Shown one piece after another: positions 44,457-55,909 of a DNA stretch of 64,000 nucleotides (the first letter of the stretch is position 1; every line of letters begins with the position of its first letter). The stretch is from contig OY726560.1 in NCBI GenBank assembly GCA_963383645.1, forward strand, positions 88,446,093-88,510,092, given 5' to 3'. This stretch comes from Muscardinus avellanarius. Its lineage: Eukaryota > Chordata > Mammalia > Rodentia > Gliridae. The notes under the pieces were generated by a model. It searched no databases. It saw only the letters and a program-made list of their open reading frames with translations, and was not told where the DNA came from. The position numbers and the translations under genes were made by a program.

Positions 44457-44474
44457 CGGGCTGTATTTTTTGAA

Positions 44475-47125
44475 ACTTAGGAAAAGATTGTATCTTAGAT
44501 GTGATTTTCTTGCATGTTTAACTTTCAGAACTATATATCAAATCCATTGTCATATCCTGAAAGTTTATGTACCCTTTTATTTTGATATTTATGGTCATTT
44601 CTTAAAGAATACCCTGAAACTCAACCTGTGGATGGTTTTAATCATTATCCTCTTACATTCTGCTTCAATTGTTCCACTCAGGAAGCAGGCATCTACAACT
44701 CTGTGATCAATGTTTTTTTTTTCTCTCCCATGTAACCACAATTATCCACCCAAAAATACAGCTCTGCTACTTCCTATCTTTGTATATATCCGAAGGAGAT
44801 CACTGTTGTCTTATAATCAAAGCAGAGAAACAGTAGGAGGGGTTTTCCTTAGTTGTTTTAGTTGATAAAATCACTTCAGCAGCAATATTCCCATCCGCTA
44901 ACTAGAAGGCTGATTTAATAGAAGGGTGCGAGCCTCCTCCACCCCTTTCAGAAGCCAAGGCAGGCAGGCCTGGCGTGGGGTTCATTAGAATCTGGTGGGA
45001 TGACAGCAGACTGGGAAGCAGCTGGAAATGATGAGAACCATGCCTTGGCTAGCTCCAGCTTCTGCCAAGCCCAGCATGTTTCCAAATACTTTTTGGATTC
45101 AAAAGAAAACAAGTCAGCCTTATACCTGCTGGTCATGGGGTGTGGACAAGATGTATGTTTGTGGCTTAGAGTTTTTTTAGGAAATGCTTATTGTTTGTAT
45201 CTGCCTTTTCTGCCACGGGTCAGTAAAAAATAACACTTTAGCTAGACATGTTTGTTGCTGACAGTTCAATAGATAATTCTGAGTTTTCTTTAACCTTTGA
45301 GATAAATGTGTGTTTTAAATGTAACAAAGAGGGGACCTAGGGATCATCTTGTATAGATTCTTTGTTTTATGAATAAATAAAAGTCTCAGAGGAGCAACAT
45401 CTCCCTGGGTCAGGCAGGTGTCTAGCCAAGCACCTGGGTCGTGGAGATGAATAAGGACCAGTCCTTCCTGTGAGCAGTGGCACCAGGCATGGCCCCAGGG
45501 ACTGCCCTTAATTTAGTTAATTTGAAAGGTGAAAGGCCATTATGAATCATGCTGAAAAACATATAGATAAACAGATTGATAGAGAAATGTTATATGAGTA
45601 TGTACTAAATAGTATACAAGGTAGTCTATTAGCTTAAAAGTATAGATACTCAATCTCTAATAGGCAGGGAAATGCTGAATTCATTTCCATTCCTAAAAGA
45701 CAAATATAGTGATGTGATATAAATATATATGTGCATATGTGCTTTCATATACACATATATTATCCATATCATCTTTTGTTGTCTGTTGGGGACATTTTAT
45801 TTTGATTTCATATATTCTTATTTTGCAGGTACTAAAATAGAGATAATTTGTGCACGGCCACTTGGAGAAAAGAGGTTAAGATGTAGGGAGAGCCAACAGG
45901 CAACCATATGACATACTTTTTTCAATATTTCTTTTCTTCCTTTGTCATTCTTGCCTAGCATTTCTTCTTGTCTTGCCTCATCTCAAGGGTTGTCTGTTTG
46001 GTAATTGTTTTCAAACCCCGTTTAGAATGTTTTTCTCTGTGTTCCTGTTTCCTGCTTCAACAGGGCCTGTGGGTTTTAGATATTGTGTCCGTTTATTTCT
46101 ACACAGCTATTATCACCAAGAAAAAAATTAATGAGACTCTATGATTGTTTTCATCAGAAATCCAGCTGCAAAAGAAAAACAAACAGAAGATAGAGAGCAA
46201 AACTCACAGCTTTGTAATGCCGTGTGAATAGACAGTAACATGGTCTTTCATGGGGAGTTTTAGTATAAAAACCTGGCTGACAACCTTTTGCATGCTAGTG
46301 AAGATCCAAGATGTTTTTCACTTTGATTAGCAAAGATAAAAATTAAACACTTATCAGAAATAAACACCAAAGTACTGTACCGGACAGGCTACATCCTGTC
46401 TGCCGCCTCTGGAGCTGCATGCCAAGGGTTTCTTAAACTAGATAACCGTGATGTGAACCACATGACCTTGTGGCTCAGACCACACCTGAACTGAAGGGGG
46501 ATTAACCTGTATGCAAAGGCCAGCAGCTGAGGGCTGGTCCCTGACTTCAGGGCACCTGTTGCCAGAGCTGCATCCTCTTCAGGTGCTGAGTACAGCCTTG
46601 CTAGTGGCCTGTCATCTGTGAGCCAGCAGTATCAGTATCCCCCAGGGGAGCTTCCAGCTTCTCCCCAGACCTTCTGACTCTAAATTGTTATGTTACAAAG
46701 ATACTCAGGTAGTCACTATGCATATTAAATTTTGAGAAGCACTGTGGTATATGAATACTCTCTTTTCTGAGGAGCTCTGGTGTGGAACATGAAGAATGTC
46801 ACAAACACCAGGTGGGAAAGAATTAGAGAGGCATAAAAAAAAAAAAACAACAACAAAAGACCAGACCATGAGTCAGTAAGTCATAAGTTAATGGAATCCG
46901 CAGAGGAGAATGAATATGAGTAATGTCCCATTAGCTTGTGGACAGGGCACAGTAAAAGCAGAAAGAGAACTAAGGACATATGCATCGAAGTAGAGGGCAG
47001 AAAAGAACTTCTTTGAGAGGATGACTTCTAAAATAGATGCCGAGTTGGAGAGCTGCTTTCTCACTAAGAAGTCCTACTGTATCTGAATAGGTTTTTGTTT
47101 TCCATACATCTTTGTGCAGCTGCTG
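44475..47125. other. Long stretch, mostly unassigned
   Basis: About 2.6 kb with few recognisable repeats. The segment 44870-45180 is compact, GC-richer and repeat-free, and could be a conserved non-coding element. A possible antisense MIR lies at 45355-45430 and a hAT end at 46640-46750. No gene is seen. Confidence 0.35.
46640..46750 (+). repeat. hAT-type (MER) fossil, right end
   Basis: 'cccaggggagcttccagct', 'ccagaccttctgactctaa' and the terminal 'ttttgagaagcactgtgg' match the right end of a common MER element. Confidence 0.5.
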
Positions 47126-47145
47126 AAATCAAGGCTCTTATTTCT

Positions 47146-47327
47146 CTTTATTTACTTATTTATTTTAATATACTTTTATTGGTGCATTGTGGTCTCACAT
47201 CATGATGCAGTTCAGAGTGATGGGGCATTCATGCACACGGCGTTTGGTGAGCTTCCCCCTCCCGCCCCCCTCCCTTCCTAATCCTCCCCTTCCTGTCCAT
47301 AATATTGAGAAAAATTTCATATATGTC
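47146..47327 (-). mobile_element. LINE-1 3' terminal fragment with TSD
   Basis: Antisense tail: AT-rich, then 'cttttattggtgcattgtgg', and a C-rich 3' UTR segment (cccccctcccttcctaatcc). The direct repeats caaggctcttatttct (47130-47145) and caaggctctttatttct (47328-47344) identify a very short, 5'-truncated insertion of about 180 bp. Confidence 0.85.
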
Positions 47328-47394
47328 CAAGGCTCTTTATTTCTTACTTTCTTAAAATCTTGCAGCAAATTCTTATTAGGTGGATATTTATTTA

Positions 47395-47505
47395 TGTATT
47401 TATTTAAATAGGGTCTTACTAGGTTGCTGAGGCTGGCCTTGAACCTGGAATCTTCCTGTCTCATCCTCCTAAATACTGAAATTACGGGTATGTGCCATCA
47501 TATCA
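47395..47505 (-). mobile_element. B1-like half of the SINE only
   Basis: Antisense B1 part (gggtcttactaggttgctg, cttgaacctggaatcttcc, gggtatgtgccatc) preceded by TTTA units. The ID half is absent. Confidence 0.7.
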
Positions 47506-47840
47506 AAAAGCCACAGGTCCACCTTCTTCTTTTGCAAATGTTTAGCTTTTTGGAAAGTTAAATTTTGTTACCATGTGTGGCGTTACTCATTCTTGATTAA
47601 GTTATGAATTAGTGGCCTAGGGATTTCTAAACCGATGGAAAAGGAGCTTTACAAACTCTCCTCTAAAATAAATGGAAATAATAACCCCAAATATTTGACA
47701 AAACAACATTTTCAATAGTCTGGAAATAAGCTAAAGGCATGAGAGCATTTGAGAAGCATCTATTAGAAAAACAACTAGACTCTGGGTAAGAGCAATAGGG
47801 TAATGCCATGAATAAGAGCCTAGAGCACTTTTTTTTTCTG

Positions 47841-47961
47841 GAGCCATCTCGTCACCCCAGACCCTTCTTGGCGCAGTCATGTCACCCTCAAATCCTTTCT
47901 GGAGCCATCCTGTCACCCCAGATCCTTCCTGGAGCCACCTCAACACCCCAGACCCTTGCCA
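47841..47961. repeat. 30-bp minisatellite, four units
   Basis: Units start at 47841, 47871, 47902 and 47932. Each begins like gagccatcctgtcacccca and ends near acccttcttg. The second unit has 31 bp and several changes. Because of that extra base the array does not preserve a reading frame. Confidence 0.9.
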
Positions 47962-47964
47962 TGG

Positions 47965-48590
47965 TGACTCTACCAGGGCAGAGCTCACTGTGGAAACCAG
48001 ACTTAGCTGTTAAAGAGGACTGATTTGATTTGGAACAGAAAGTGGGGAAACCATATGGCCCTGGGCATTATCAGAAATAGTAGTGATCTGTGTGACAAGC
48101 CAGTGGGCAGCCAACACTGCAGCTAGTTCATCATGATTCTGCCTGGGATAGCAACAGAATGGCAGACTAGGCAAAATATAATAGGGAAATCTAGGAAGTG
48201 AAATAGCCATAGTGTGCCTAGGATAAGGTGTCATACGTCCTGGCAGGTCTAGTATACACATACAGGTTTGCATGGACAGGCAGGAGAGGTTACAGAAGGT
48301 CCTAGCTATCCCTATAGTCCTGGCGGGCCATGAGACCATGCATGATGTGCAGAAGAGACCCCCGAAGGCCCTGTGCAAAGTAAAAAGTTGGAGCAGATTT
48401 AAACAGACTCTCTGCAAAAGGCATGAGCTTGTTAAATCAACATGTTTGAGTACAACCGCTGATCAATTATTGGTTAACCATTAGACTATTCTCACACAGC
48501 AATAGTTACTAGGAAGTCAAATTTAAAAATAAGAATAAGCTTTTAAAAAACGGAGCAGAGACTTTAGTACTCTCAAGCAGAGACAGAATC
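47965..48590. other. No recognised gene; antisense 135-codon open frame
   Basis: A minus-strand open frame at 48417-48010 has no recognisable domain. The region might belong to an old retroelement I do not recognise. No RNA gene is seen. Confidence 0.35.
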
Positions 48591-48599
48591 CACAGAATT

Positions 48600-50215
48600 A
48601 ATTCATGAAAGCTATAAAGTAAATCACCATCAGCACCAATGAAACATCAACGTGAACAGCCTTCAATGGGAAAACCATTTATGGTTGTAGACTAGATTAT
48701 ACATTTTTATATTTATCAAAAGTATCCAGTACTTATTAAAATAATAAGTCATACAAAGAAACAGAAATACATGTCCCATGCCAAGGGAACACAGTTAATA
48801 GAAACTGCCTCTCAGGGCTCCAGAGGCTGGGCTCAGCAAATGGAAAGTCTACATTTTTATTTATGGATAGATTCAGTGAACTGAAAGAAGTCATGTGTAA
48901 AAGAATTAAAGATAAGGATGACAACAATGACTCATCAAATAGAGAATATCAATAGAAAATATTAAGAAAAACACAGGAATTCTGTATTAGAAAAGTATAA
49001 TAACTGAGCCGGGCATGGTGTTGCATGCTTGTAATCCCAGGACTTGGGAGGCTGAGAGAGGAGGACTGTAGATTCAAGGACAGCCTCAGCAATGTAGTAA
49101 GATTCTTACAACCTCTGAGACCCTGTTTCAAAATCAAAGTAAAATAGGACAGGGGATTTAGCTCCAAGGTAGTATTTCCCCAGGCATTCAATCTCTAGTA
49201 CCATAAAAAAGAAAATAAATAAAGAAAAATAGCATAATTATTTAAGTATTTACCGGAGGAGCTTGATAAAAGATTCAAAATGGCAAAAGGATAAATCAGT
49301 GAACTTGAAGATAGACTGGTAGAAATGGTTCAGCCTAAAGAACGGAATGAAAAAACTGTTATGAAAATGAGTATATATTCTGTTTTATATATACACATAG
49401 AATCTCAAAAATCTTTAGGACACCATCAAACATATACTATGCATAACAGGAACCCCAGGAAAGAAGGCGAGAGAAGAGAGAAAAGAAAAAATTTTTATAT
49501 TCGTCACAAACTTCATGAGTTTGATAAAATAAATTTACTCATTTAAGAGATGTGGGTTACATGTTGTCCCAACAAAGTCCAAGTAGCATACACAGAAAAA
49601 TCCCACACCTAGACACATCATAATAGAAGTAGTAAAAGCCAAAGCTGCCCCTGGAATGGCTACAGTATGAAGGACGACGACGATGATGATGGGAGAAGCT
49701 AGAACCCTCATTAATTCTGCTGGTGTGGTTGTAAGATGATATTTACACCTTCACAAATAGTGTGGCAGCTTCTCCAACAAAGAATATCTGCATATAATCC
49801 TGTAATTCCACTTATAGCTATTTATCCAAAGGAAATAAAACTTTATGCTCATATAAAGAATCGCACACACCTGTTCAAAGTAACACTACTCATAATAGAC
49901 AAAACCTAGAAAAAATGCGAACATCTATCAACTAGTGAATGGATCAAAATGTGTTACAGCCATATAATAGAGAACTATGCAATAATAATAAGGGGTTAGC
50001 AACATAGGTAAACCCCGCAAACATTATACTAAGGGAAAGGTAATAGATGCAAAAGATGACGTAATATATGATTTCATTTACGCAATGTCTAGAAAAGACA
50101 AATCAAGACAAAAAAACAGATGAATGGTTTCTCAAGCTGAGTGTGGGAGCAGCAGTTGAATTCAAAGGGCACGAAAAGTATTTATGTATGGTAATGGAAA
50201 TGTGCTTACTCTGTA
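48600..50215 (+). mobile_element. Ancient L1M LINE fossil, internally deleted
   Basis: The left part (49290-49650) follows an old LINE-1 ORF1 (gtgaacttgaagatagactg, ggacaccatcaaacatatac, cacctagacacatcataata). The right part (49700-50215) follows an L1M ORF2 end and 3' UTR (attctgctggtgtggttgta, actactcataatagacaaaa, aactagtgaatggatcaaaa, gatttcatttacgcaatgtc). The jump near 49670-49700 joins ORF1 to the distal ORF2/3' UTR, so most of ORF2 has been deleted. The extent to the left of 48900 is uncertain. Confidence 0.65.
49008..49230 (+). mobile_element. Older-type B1-dID SINE inside the L1M
   Basis: Sense: gccgggcatggtgttgcatg, 'gaggctgagagaggagg', 'accctgtttcaaaatcaaag', 'tagtaccataaaaaagaaaa' tail. 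A weak duplication is agtataata (48994-49002) against agcataatta (49231-49240). Confidence 0.9.
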
Positions 50216-50223
50216 GTGCTGCT

Positions 50224-50271
50224 GAGAGAGAGGGAGGGAGAGGGAGGGAGGGAGGGAGGGAGGGAGGGAGG

Positions 50272-50338
<67 letters not shown>
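50224..50338. repeat. (GGGA)n-(GA)n polypurine tract
   Basis: A GGGA array (50229-50277) passes into a GA array (50277-50332), about 110 purines in all. It follows the 3' end of the L1M and may derive from its A-rich tail. Confidence 0.95.
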
Positions 50339-50339
<1 letters not shown>

Positions 50340-50461
50340 GATCTCTATCATATGCAGCTGGTAGGGGCAATGACAATCAGGGCGGTGGTGTGCTAATGGT
50401 TGTACCCATGGGATTTTACCCATGTGTGTTGTACCCATGGAGAGAGCGGCTGTGTATGACA

Positions 50462-50881
50462 TGATGCCACCGAAGGAAGAAGTTACTATATTTTCCAAGA
50501 GAAGAGGGCACACACCATGCTATGCAGGGCTACCTGAAGGGTAATCTAGAATAACGCCTTTATTGACGTTTCCTTGGGGAAGACAAAGCAGGGCAAGGTG
50601 ATTGGCTTGTCACTGGCTGGTTCGAATAATTCCAGTGAACTTTGCACATGGGGCTGTCTTATCTGGTACTGGGCTATGTGCTGCTTTACAGCATGGTGAA
50701 AACTGGCGTGGTGTGCAAAAGTTTAATAAAGGAGGTCGTTGAAGGTCTGGGCTCTGGATTGGCTGATTTACACAGGAAAGGTTTGCTGCCAAGCAAACCC
50801 CTTGGTCTTTCTCAGAATTGGCTCACTGTGGGGTGGGAGCAGACTCTCTCCAGTCTGGAGGTCCTAGATGCGCTGGCATCA
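50462..50881 (-). mobile_element. Solo LTR with matching TG...CA ends
   Basis: The segment starts tgatgcca (50462-50469) and ends tggcatca (50874-50881), a perfect 8-bp inverted terminal repeat of the TG...CA form usual for LTRs, 420 bp apart. Read on the minus strand it has a CCAAT motif (gattgg at 50757-50762 on the +), a weak TATA-like CTTTATTAAA (50731-50722), and an AATAAA signal at 50564-50559, about 100 bp before the 3' end. No clear target-site duplication is left, so the insertion is old. No internal retroviral sequence is present. Confidence 0.65.
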
Positions 50882-50889
50882 AGAATGCA

Positions 50890-52215
50890 GTGAATATAGT
50901 GAATGAACTTGGATTTGTGATGAACAGACACCAAATCAACATATATAAAGTCTTAGAAAACACAGATGAAAAGAGAAGGGACAATTTAAAGGCAGTAAAG
51001 TAGAAGCTTTCCCTCTCCCCTATTCTTTCGTACATTTCAACAACTGTAACTTTCAAAGTTGTTTGTCTTTTCTCTGAGAAACAAAACAAGGGCCTGCCAC
51101 ATGTTTTTAAACAAGCATATGGAAAAATGTAGCCACTTGTACAAGTATGCTTTCACTGTTTCAGCATACAATAAGCTCTTACATTGATGGTTGGCAGCAA
51201 ATTAGGTAAAAGCTCTTTACCAGGTGTATATTTAATAAAGCCTTGATACCTAGCTGCTTGCATGTAGTAATCAACAACAAAGTGTGATGCAGTCAGCTTG
51301 ATTTGTGAGAGAGCAAAGAATTCCAGATCCTTCTATTAGACTTTATATACCTATTAGAAGTGTTATTCACTGAAAAACAATTTTTGATTGCCTAGAATCA
51401 TGGAATGCTGAAATATATTAACCTTTTATTTGCTTATATACATCACATATGCAATTTATTTTGGTAACATAATTAAGTAATCGTAACTATTTTAAGGTTT
51501 CAGATGTTATTGTCTGTAATGTTTTACTTTTAGATGAGGACATAATTCACCCATTTTGTAAAAACCAAGAAATGAAAAAAAATGACTTCACAGATTTCGT
51601 AGGGAAGACTTAGGGAGTTAAAAAACAAAAAATCAAGTTAGACAGTATTGTCCAACAGATATTTATATAGATTAATAAAATGTATGTTGGGAATTCCTAA
51701 TTAAATAATTGTTGCAAACTTCCTTGCCTGCCCAGGGTGACCACTTGCCTATGTGTAGGTTATCCCAACATCACAAGATTTTAGGCTGAATGTTCTTAGC
51801 CCCATTGCAAGAATAAAGAACACAACATCCAAATAGTTACCGGACTTGCCCGAGATCTCCTGAATCAGTAAACACAAAATTAGAAGAAGCCCAGCTTTGC
51901 CAGCACAGCCCTGCCTGCTGTATACTGTACCATTAGAACCTTTCATCTCTCCACCAATCAACTGATTTGCTGTTCATGTTCTGTCTTCTGGCATCCTTGT
52001 TAGCCAAGCTCTAATTTTGTTCCTTCTATCTTCCGGGTCTTATTTTTCTCCCTAAAGACTATTTAGGAATGAATATATGGAATGTGTACATACATATGTA
52101 TATATGTATATGTATGTATGTATACATATGTGTTTATGTGTATGTATGTATATATAGTAGTATAGTAGTCAGGGGCATATAATTTGGACCACTTAAAACA
52201 AAGCTACATCTTAGC
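50890..52215. other. Mostly unassigned AT-rich sequence
   Basis: About 1.3 kb. A possible antisense MIR occurs at 51800-51930 (cattgcaagaataaagaac, ggacttgcccgagatctcct). A TATG/TACA repeat lies at 52080-52155. No gene is seen. Confidence 0.4.
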
Positions 52216-52219
52216 TTTA

Positions 52220-52335
52220 TTTCACTTGATGCTATGTAAGTAAACTGCTCTGAATCTATTTCCTGAATCAGGTTAAAATACTTTTTCCAAGGGTTCTTAG
52301 CGGGTTCAAAGGAGATAAGAACATATGTACAAATA
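52220..52335 (+). repeat. Possible MIR fragment
   Basis: 'actgctctgaatctatttcc', 'cctgaatcaggttaaaatac' and 'ggttcaaaggagataagaac' weakly follow the sense MIR order. Confidence 0.35.
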
Positions 52336-52380
52336 TTATCTAAATATCTAAATATTATCTAAAATTTTTAATTTTTTAAT

Positions 52381-52552
52381 TCCCCAGTACATGGGAGGCT
52401 GAGACAGGAGGATCAAAGGTTTGTGGTCAGCTTTAGCAGTTTATCAAGGCCCTCCACAATTTATTGAAATCCTATTTCAAAATAAAAAATAAAACAGGGT
52501 TGTGGGTGTAACTCAGAGGTAGAATGAGCTTGGTCCCCAATACCCCCCACAA
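52381..52552 (+). mobile_element. Older-type B1-dID SINE, head missing
   Basis: Sense copy from 'ccccagtacatgggaggctg' through 'atcctatttcaaaataaaaa', 'gtgggtgtaactcagaggta' and 'tggtccccaatacccccc'. The first 25 or so bases are replaced by AT-rich sequence. Confidence 0.85.
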
Positions 52553-52599
52553 TGTTAGTTGTACCGAGACTAAAATACTCTGCTCTAGATTAAGAACTA

Positions 52600-52700
52600 T
52601 TTAAATTCTGGTACTTAGACCTAGACTCTGAGTTCCTGTCCCAGAACGAGTGCAATCAGAATCTGAATTTAACAAGAACCCATGTTTGAAAAGCACTAGA
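52600..52700 (+). repeat. hAT-type (MER) fossil, right end
   Basis: 'tgcaatcagaatctgaattt', 'aacaagaacccatg' and 'tttgaaaagcactag' match the same MER right end as at 46640. Confidence 0.45.
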
Positions 52701-52809
52701 TGCAAACAATACTGTTGTATTACACGTCAAGAATTACTTTAGATTTACCATGAAAAACATGTAAAGGAAGTACAGAGAGTTCTAATATCTCAAACTCAGT
52801 TTCTCCTAT

Positions 52810-53300
52810 TGGAAACTTCTTACTTTACCTCTTTTTTTTTTAAACTTTCTTATTTTTGTTACAGTGAACAAATCAATGTTAATATGTTAGCATGAACTGA
52901 AGCTCATGTTTTGTTCATGTTTCATTATATTTTATATGATTTTTTCCTGTTATAGGATCTCATCTAAGGTACCACTTATTAGTTTTCACATCTCCTTAGT
53001 CTCCCATTGGCTATGATGATGTCCAAACTTTTCTTGTTTATGATGATCTTGATAGTATTGAGAAGCAATCATTAGATATTTTTAGAATGTTCTTCAATTA
53101 TTATTTTTCTGGTTTTTTGTGTGTTTATTCATGACTAGATTGTGGTTATATTATTTTTGGAGGAAGACCAGTGTGGTAGAATGGTACCATTTTTATCATA
53201 TCATGTTGAAGGTATATACTGTCAGTGTGATCTATTACTGATACGGATTCTGGCCACCTGTGTGAGGTTGTGCTCACACTACTTATCTGATTCACCTTTG
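52810..53300 (-). mobile_element. Ancient L1M 3' end, fossil
   Basis: In antisense: 'ttttcacatctccttagtct', 'ttcatgactagattgtggtt', 'ggaggaagaccagtgtggta' and 'tgtgatctattactgatacg' follow an L1M-type 3' UTR. No coding sequence is left. Confidence 0.5.
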
Positions 53301-53304
53301 CTTT

Positions 53305-54035
53305 CCTGGCCAATCAAGGTGTTATCTTCCAGTAGCTGTCTTCCATTTTGGAATTGGGGATACCTACACCTTAAAATCGCCAGATCTATTATACATGTGG
53401 AGCTGTAAAATACAAATTTATAAATGAACAGTTTCATGGATTTAATAGCGGATTTGAGTTTTCTCCAGCAGAATATCCAGATTGCAGGAAAGGGCAACTC
53501 TGATGAATCAAAGCCAACATTGAATTGATATTTTTGTTTCCGAAACAGTAAGAAACCAATACAATCAGTTTCAGATGTAAATTCAGAAACATGTTAGATA
53601 GAAACTCAGTTTGTAGTGAAATAGGTAGTTGCAGAGGTTTGCCCCCTTCTTCAAGCCCCTCTTGACATCACCTCCCAGTGGAAGGGAGGGGGGGATGAGG
53701 CTCGCAGTCCCTGTAATCATAGCCATGTCTTCCACAGTCAGAATAGAGGGGACTGCACAGTGCCTCCCTCACTTCATTGATTTGAATAATTATTCCTAGC
53801 TTGTGAACTCTAATCATGTTGATAAAATGAAATATAAGTTGTTAAAAATTTCCTCTCAAAATCTAACCAATTATTTTTAACCATCATAGAGGAACCCCTC
53901 TCCTCTAACCTCCCCACTTTCATATTGATGGTGTTATTATCCTATCATAATCCTCAGCTCCAAACTGGCAAAAACCCTGTTCTCTCTAGACATTTCACCT
54001 TGGTGTTCTGTTTCAAAGGTTAACATATGAGAGGG
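53305..54035. other. No recognised gene or repeat
   Basis: About 730 bp of apparently unique sequence; nothing identifiable. Confidence 0.4.
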
Positions 54036-54041
54036 TATCTG

Positions 54042-54366
54042 TTAATGGTTTTTTTCTTCAAATTCATGTGTTGGAGACTTGGTCCCCAAAGTAAAAGTGT
54101 TGAGAAATGGTTGGCCCTTCAAGAAGCAATTGGGTCTTCAAGAGGGCTTAATGCAGTTCTCAAGAAACTGGGTTGGGTCTCAAGAGAATGTCGGTGCCCT
54201 TCTGTCTTCTACTTTCTAGCAGGCATGACTTAAAGTGGCACTAAGAACTCACCAGAAGCCAAGCAGAAGCTAACACCAAGCTTCCTGACTTTAAGAACCA
54301 TGAACACAAAATAAACTTCTAAGTTACCCAGTCTCTGCCATTCTGTAATAGCAATAGGCTAAGACA
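54042..54366 (+). mobile_element. MaLR-type solo LTR, fossil
   Basis: 'aaattcatgtgttggagact', 'tggtccccaaagtaaaagtg', 'actcaccagaagccaagcag', a polyadenylation signal (caaaataaacttctaagtta), and the end 'aataggctaagaca' follow the order of a MaLR LTR (MST/ORR1-like). No internal part is present. Confidence 0.65.
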
Positions 54367-54369
54367 ATG

Positions 54370-55375
54370 TCCAAGCACAGTCAACAAGTATAGAAGTAGC
54401 TGGACTACTGTTTTGGAGATGTAAAATCTCAACAAAGACCAGTCTGAAATTTGAGCCTTGCAAACATCCATATGCACTGGCCTCCTCTGCGAGTTCCGAG
54501 GGCAGGATGTTCTCTGAGTTCTCCATGCTGCAGCCAGGAGAAGCCAGGAGCCGCTCAGAATTGCTCACATATATCTGTGTAAGTGACATCTTCGGGGACT
54601 CAAACTGAAGCCTGGAAAACAGGCCTCTAAAGCAAACAAAACGCTAGCTTTCATGGCCCCACAAACTTTAACAGAAAAGCTTTTGTTGAATTTGGAGAAT
54701 TTTTTGTTCCTTTAAAAATAAAATACTGAAAATTAGATTTAACTCCCACAGGCATTTTCATTCTCTTTTAAAGTAAATATTTAGGAATCATCTAATCATA
54801 GAGTTGAACTTGAAATTTTCCAGGATTGTTTTTTGCAGGTGGATGCTGAGCCACGGAAAGTTAAAGAACTTGAACAGTCAACTTCTTACTTTCTGAGCCA
54901 GAGCAAAAAATAGCATGACATCAAGCATGGAACAGCATCCAGCCTTCATACTCATTTCATCTCCAAAGAGTGTCACTTGGTTTAAGTAAAACTCTACAAA
55001 ATCTATCTTTCTCTGGAAAAATTATAAGTAATGTTATCTGGGAGAATTTTTTGAACACTAGGAATTTTTTTCAGGTGAGGGATGCAAAGTCAATATGATT
55101 CTTCTATCTAAAGTAATATTAAGGTTGAGAGGAAATGGGGGAGGAAGATTTCAAGAGATGGTATGAGTGAATACAGTATCAGATCTACTTCAGTATTAAC
55201 ATGTCTAAAGCAATGGGTTAGCATGTGCAAAGCATTCTGTATAAAAATGATTTCTCCAAATTTAATAGTTTTTCTGTTCAAATTTGTGAGACCATGAAAG
55301 TTAACAGTTTGCTCAACTTAGACATCTGTTTTCTGCTATGACCTGGAACAATTTGAAAATCTACCAAAATATTAT
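54370..55375. other. Mostly unassigned
   Basis: About 1 kb. A possible antisense MIR is at 54840-54910 (gatgctgagccacggaaag, acttgaacagtcaacttctt). Otherwise nothing is recognised. Confidence 0.4.
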
Positions 55376-55606
55376 AATTATAATAATAACTATTATTATT
55401 ATTTTTTGCAGTACTGAGGCTGGAACCTAGGGACATTCTACCTCTGAGCTATACCCCCAACCCTATTTTTTATTCTTTATTTTGACACAGGGTCTCACTG
55501 AGCTGCAAAAGGGCTCACTAAGTAGGTGAGGCTGTCTGCAAACAGCGATCCTCCTGTCTCAGCCTCCCCAATGCTGGGATTACAAACATGCGCCACCATG
55601 CCTGCT
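55376..55606 (-). mobile_element. Older-type B1-dID SINE with ATT-rich tail
   Basis: Antisense: tail of AATAAT/ATT units (55376-55404), then 'ggctggaacctagggacatt', 'gagctatacccccaaccc', 'gacacagggtctcactgag' and 'catgcgccaccatgcc'. Confidence 0.9.
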
Positions 55607-55638
55607 TAACTATTATTATTATACACTACTACTACTAT

Positions 55639-55673
<35 letters not shown>

Positions 55674-55694
55674 ATAATAATAATAATAATAATT
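55607..55694. repeat. (TAC)n(TAA)n triplet array
   Basis: About 70 bp of ACT/TAC units turning into AAT/TAA units. It lies between two antisense SINEs and is probably an expanded tail of the second one. Confidence 0.95.
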
Positions 55695-55696
55695 AG

Positions 55697-55904
55697 TGTG
55701 TATGTGTGACTGAGGATTGAACTGAGGGGCATTCTACCTTTGAGCTACACCCCCAGCCCTTTTTTTTTTTTCCAGTTTTTATTTTGAAACAGTCTTGCTA
55801 GGTTGCCAAAAGTCTTGCTACTTGCTGGGGTTGTCCTTGAACCTGTGTTTCTGTCTCAGCCTCCCAAGTACTGAGATTACAGGTGTGTACCAGCATGCCC
55901 AGCT
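55697..55904 (-). mobile_element. Older-type B1-dID SINE
   Basis: Antisense: 'gaggattgaactgaggggc', 'gagctacacccccagcccT' run, 'ttttgaaacagtcttgctag', 'tgtgtaccagcatgcccagc'. Arranged head to tail with the SINE just upstream. Confidence 0.9.
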
Positions 55905-55909
55905 TCTCC

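Noticed and set aside
48010..48417. 135-codon minus-strand open frame
   Set aside because: I looked for retroviral or cellular domains and saw none; the overlapping + strand is equally unremarkable.
50068..50513. Arg/Glu-rich and Ser/Leu-rich open frames on both strands
   Set aside because: They derive from the GGGA/GA tract and the LINE fossil next to it.
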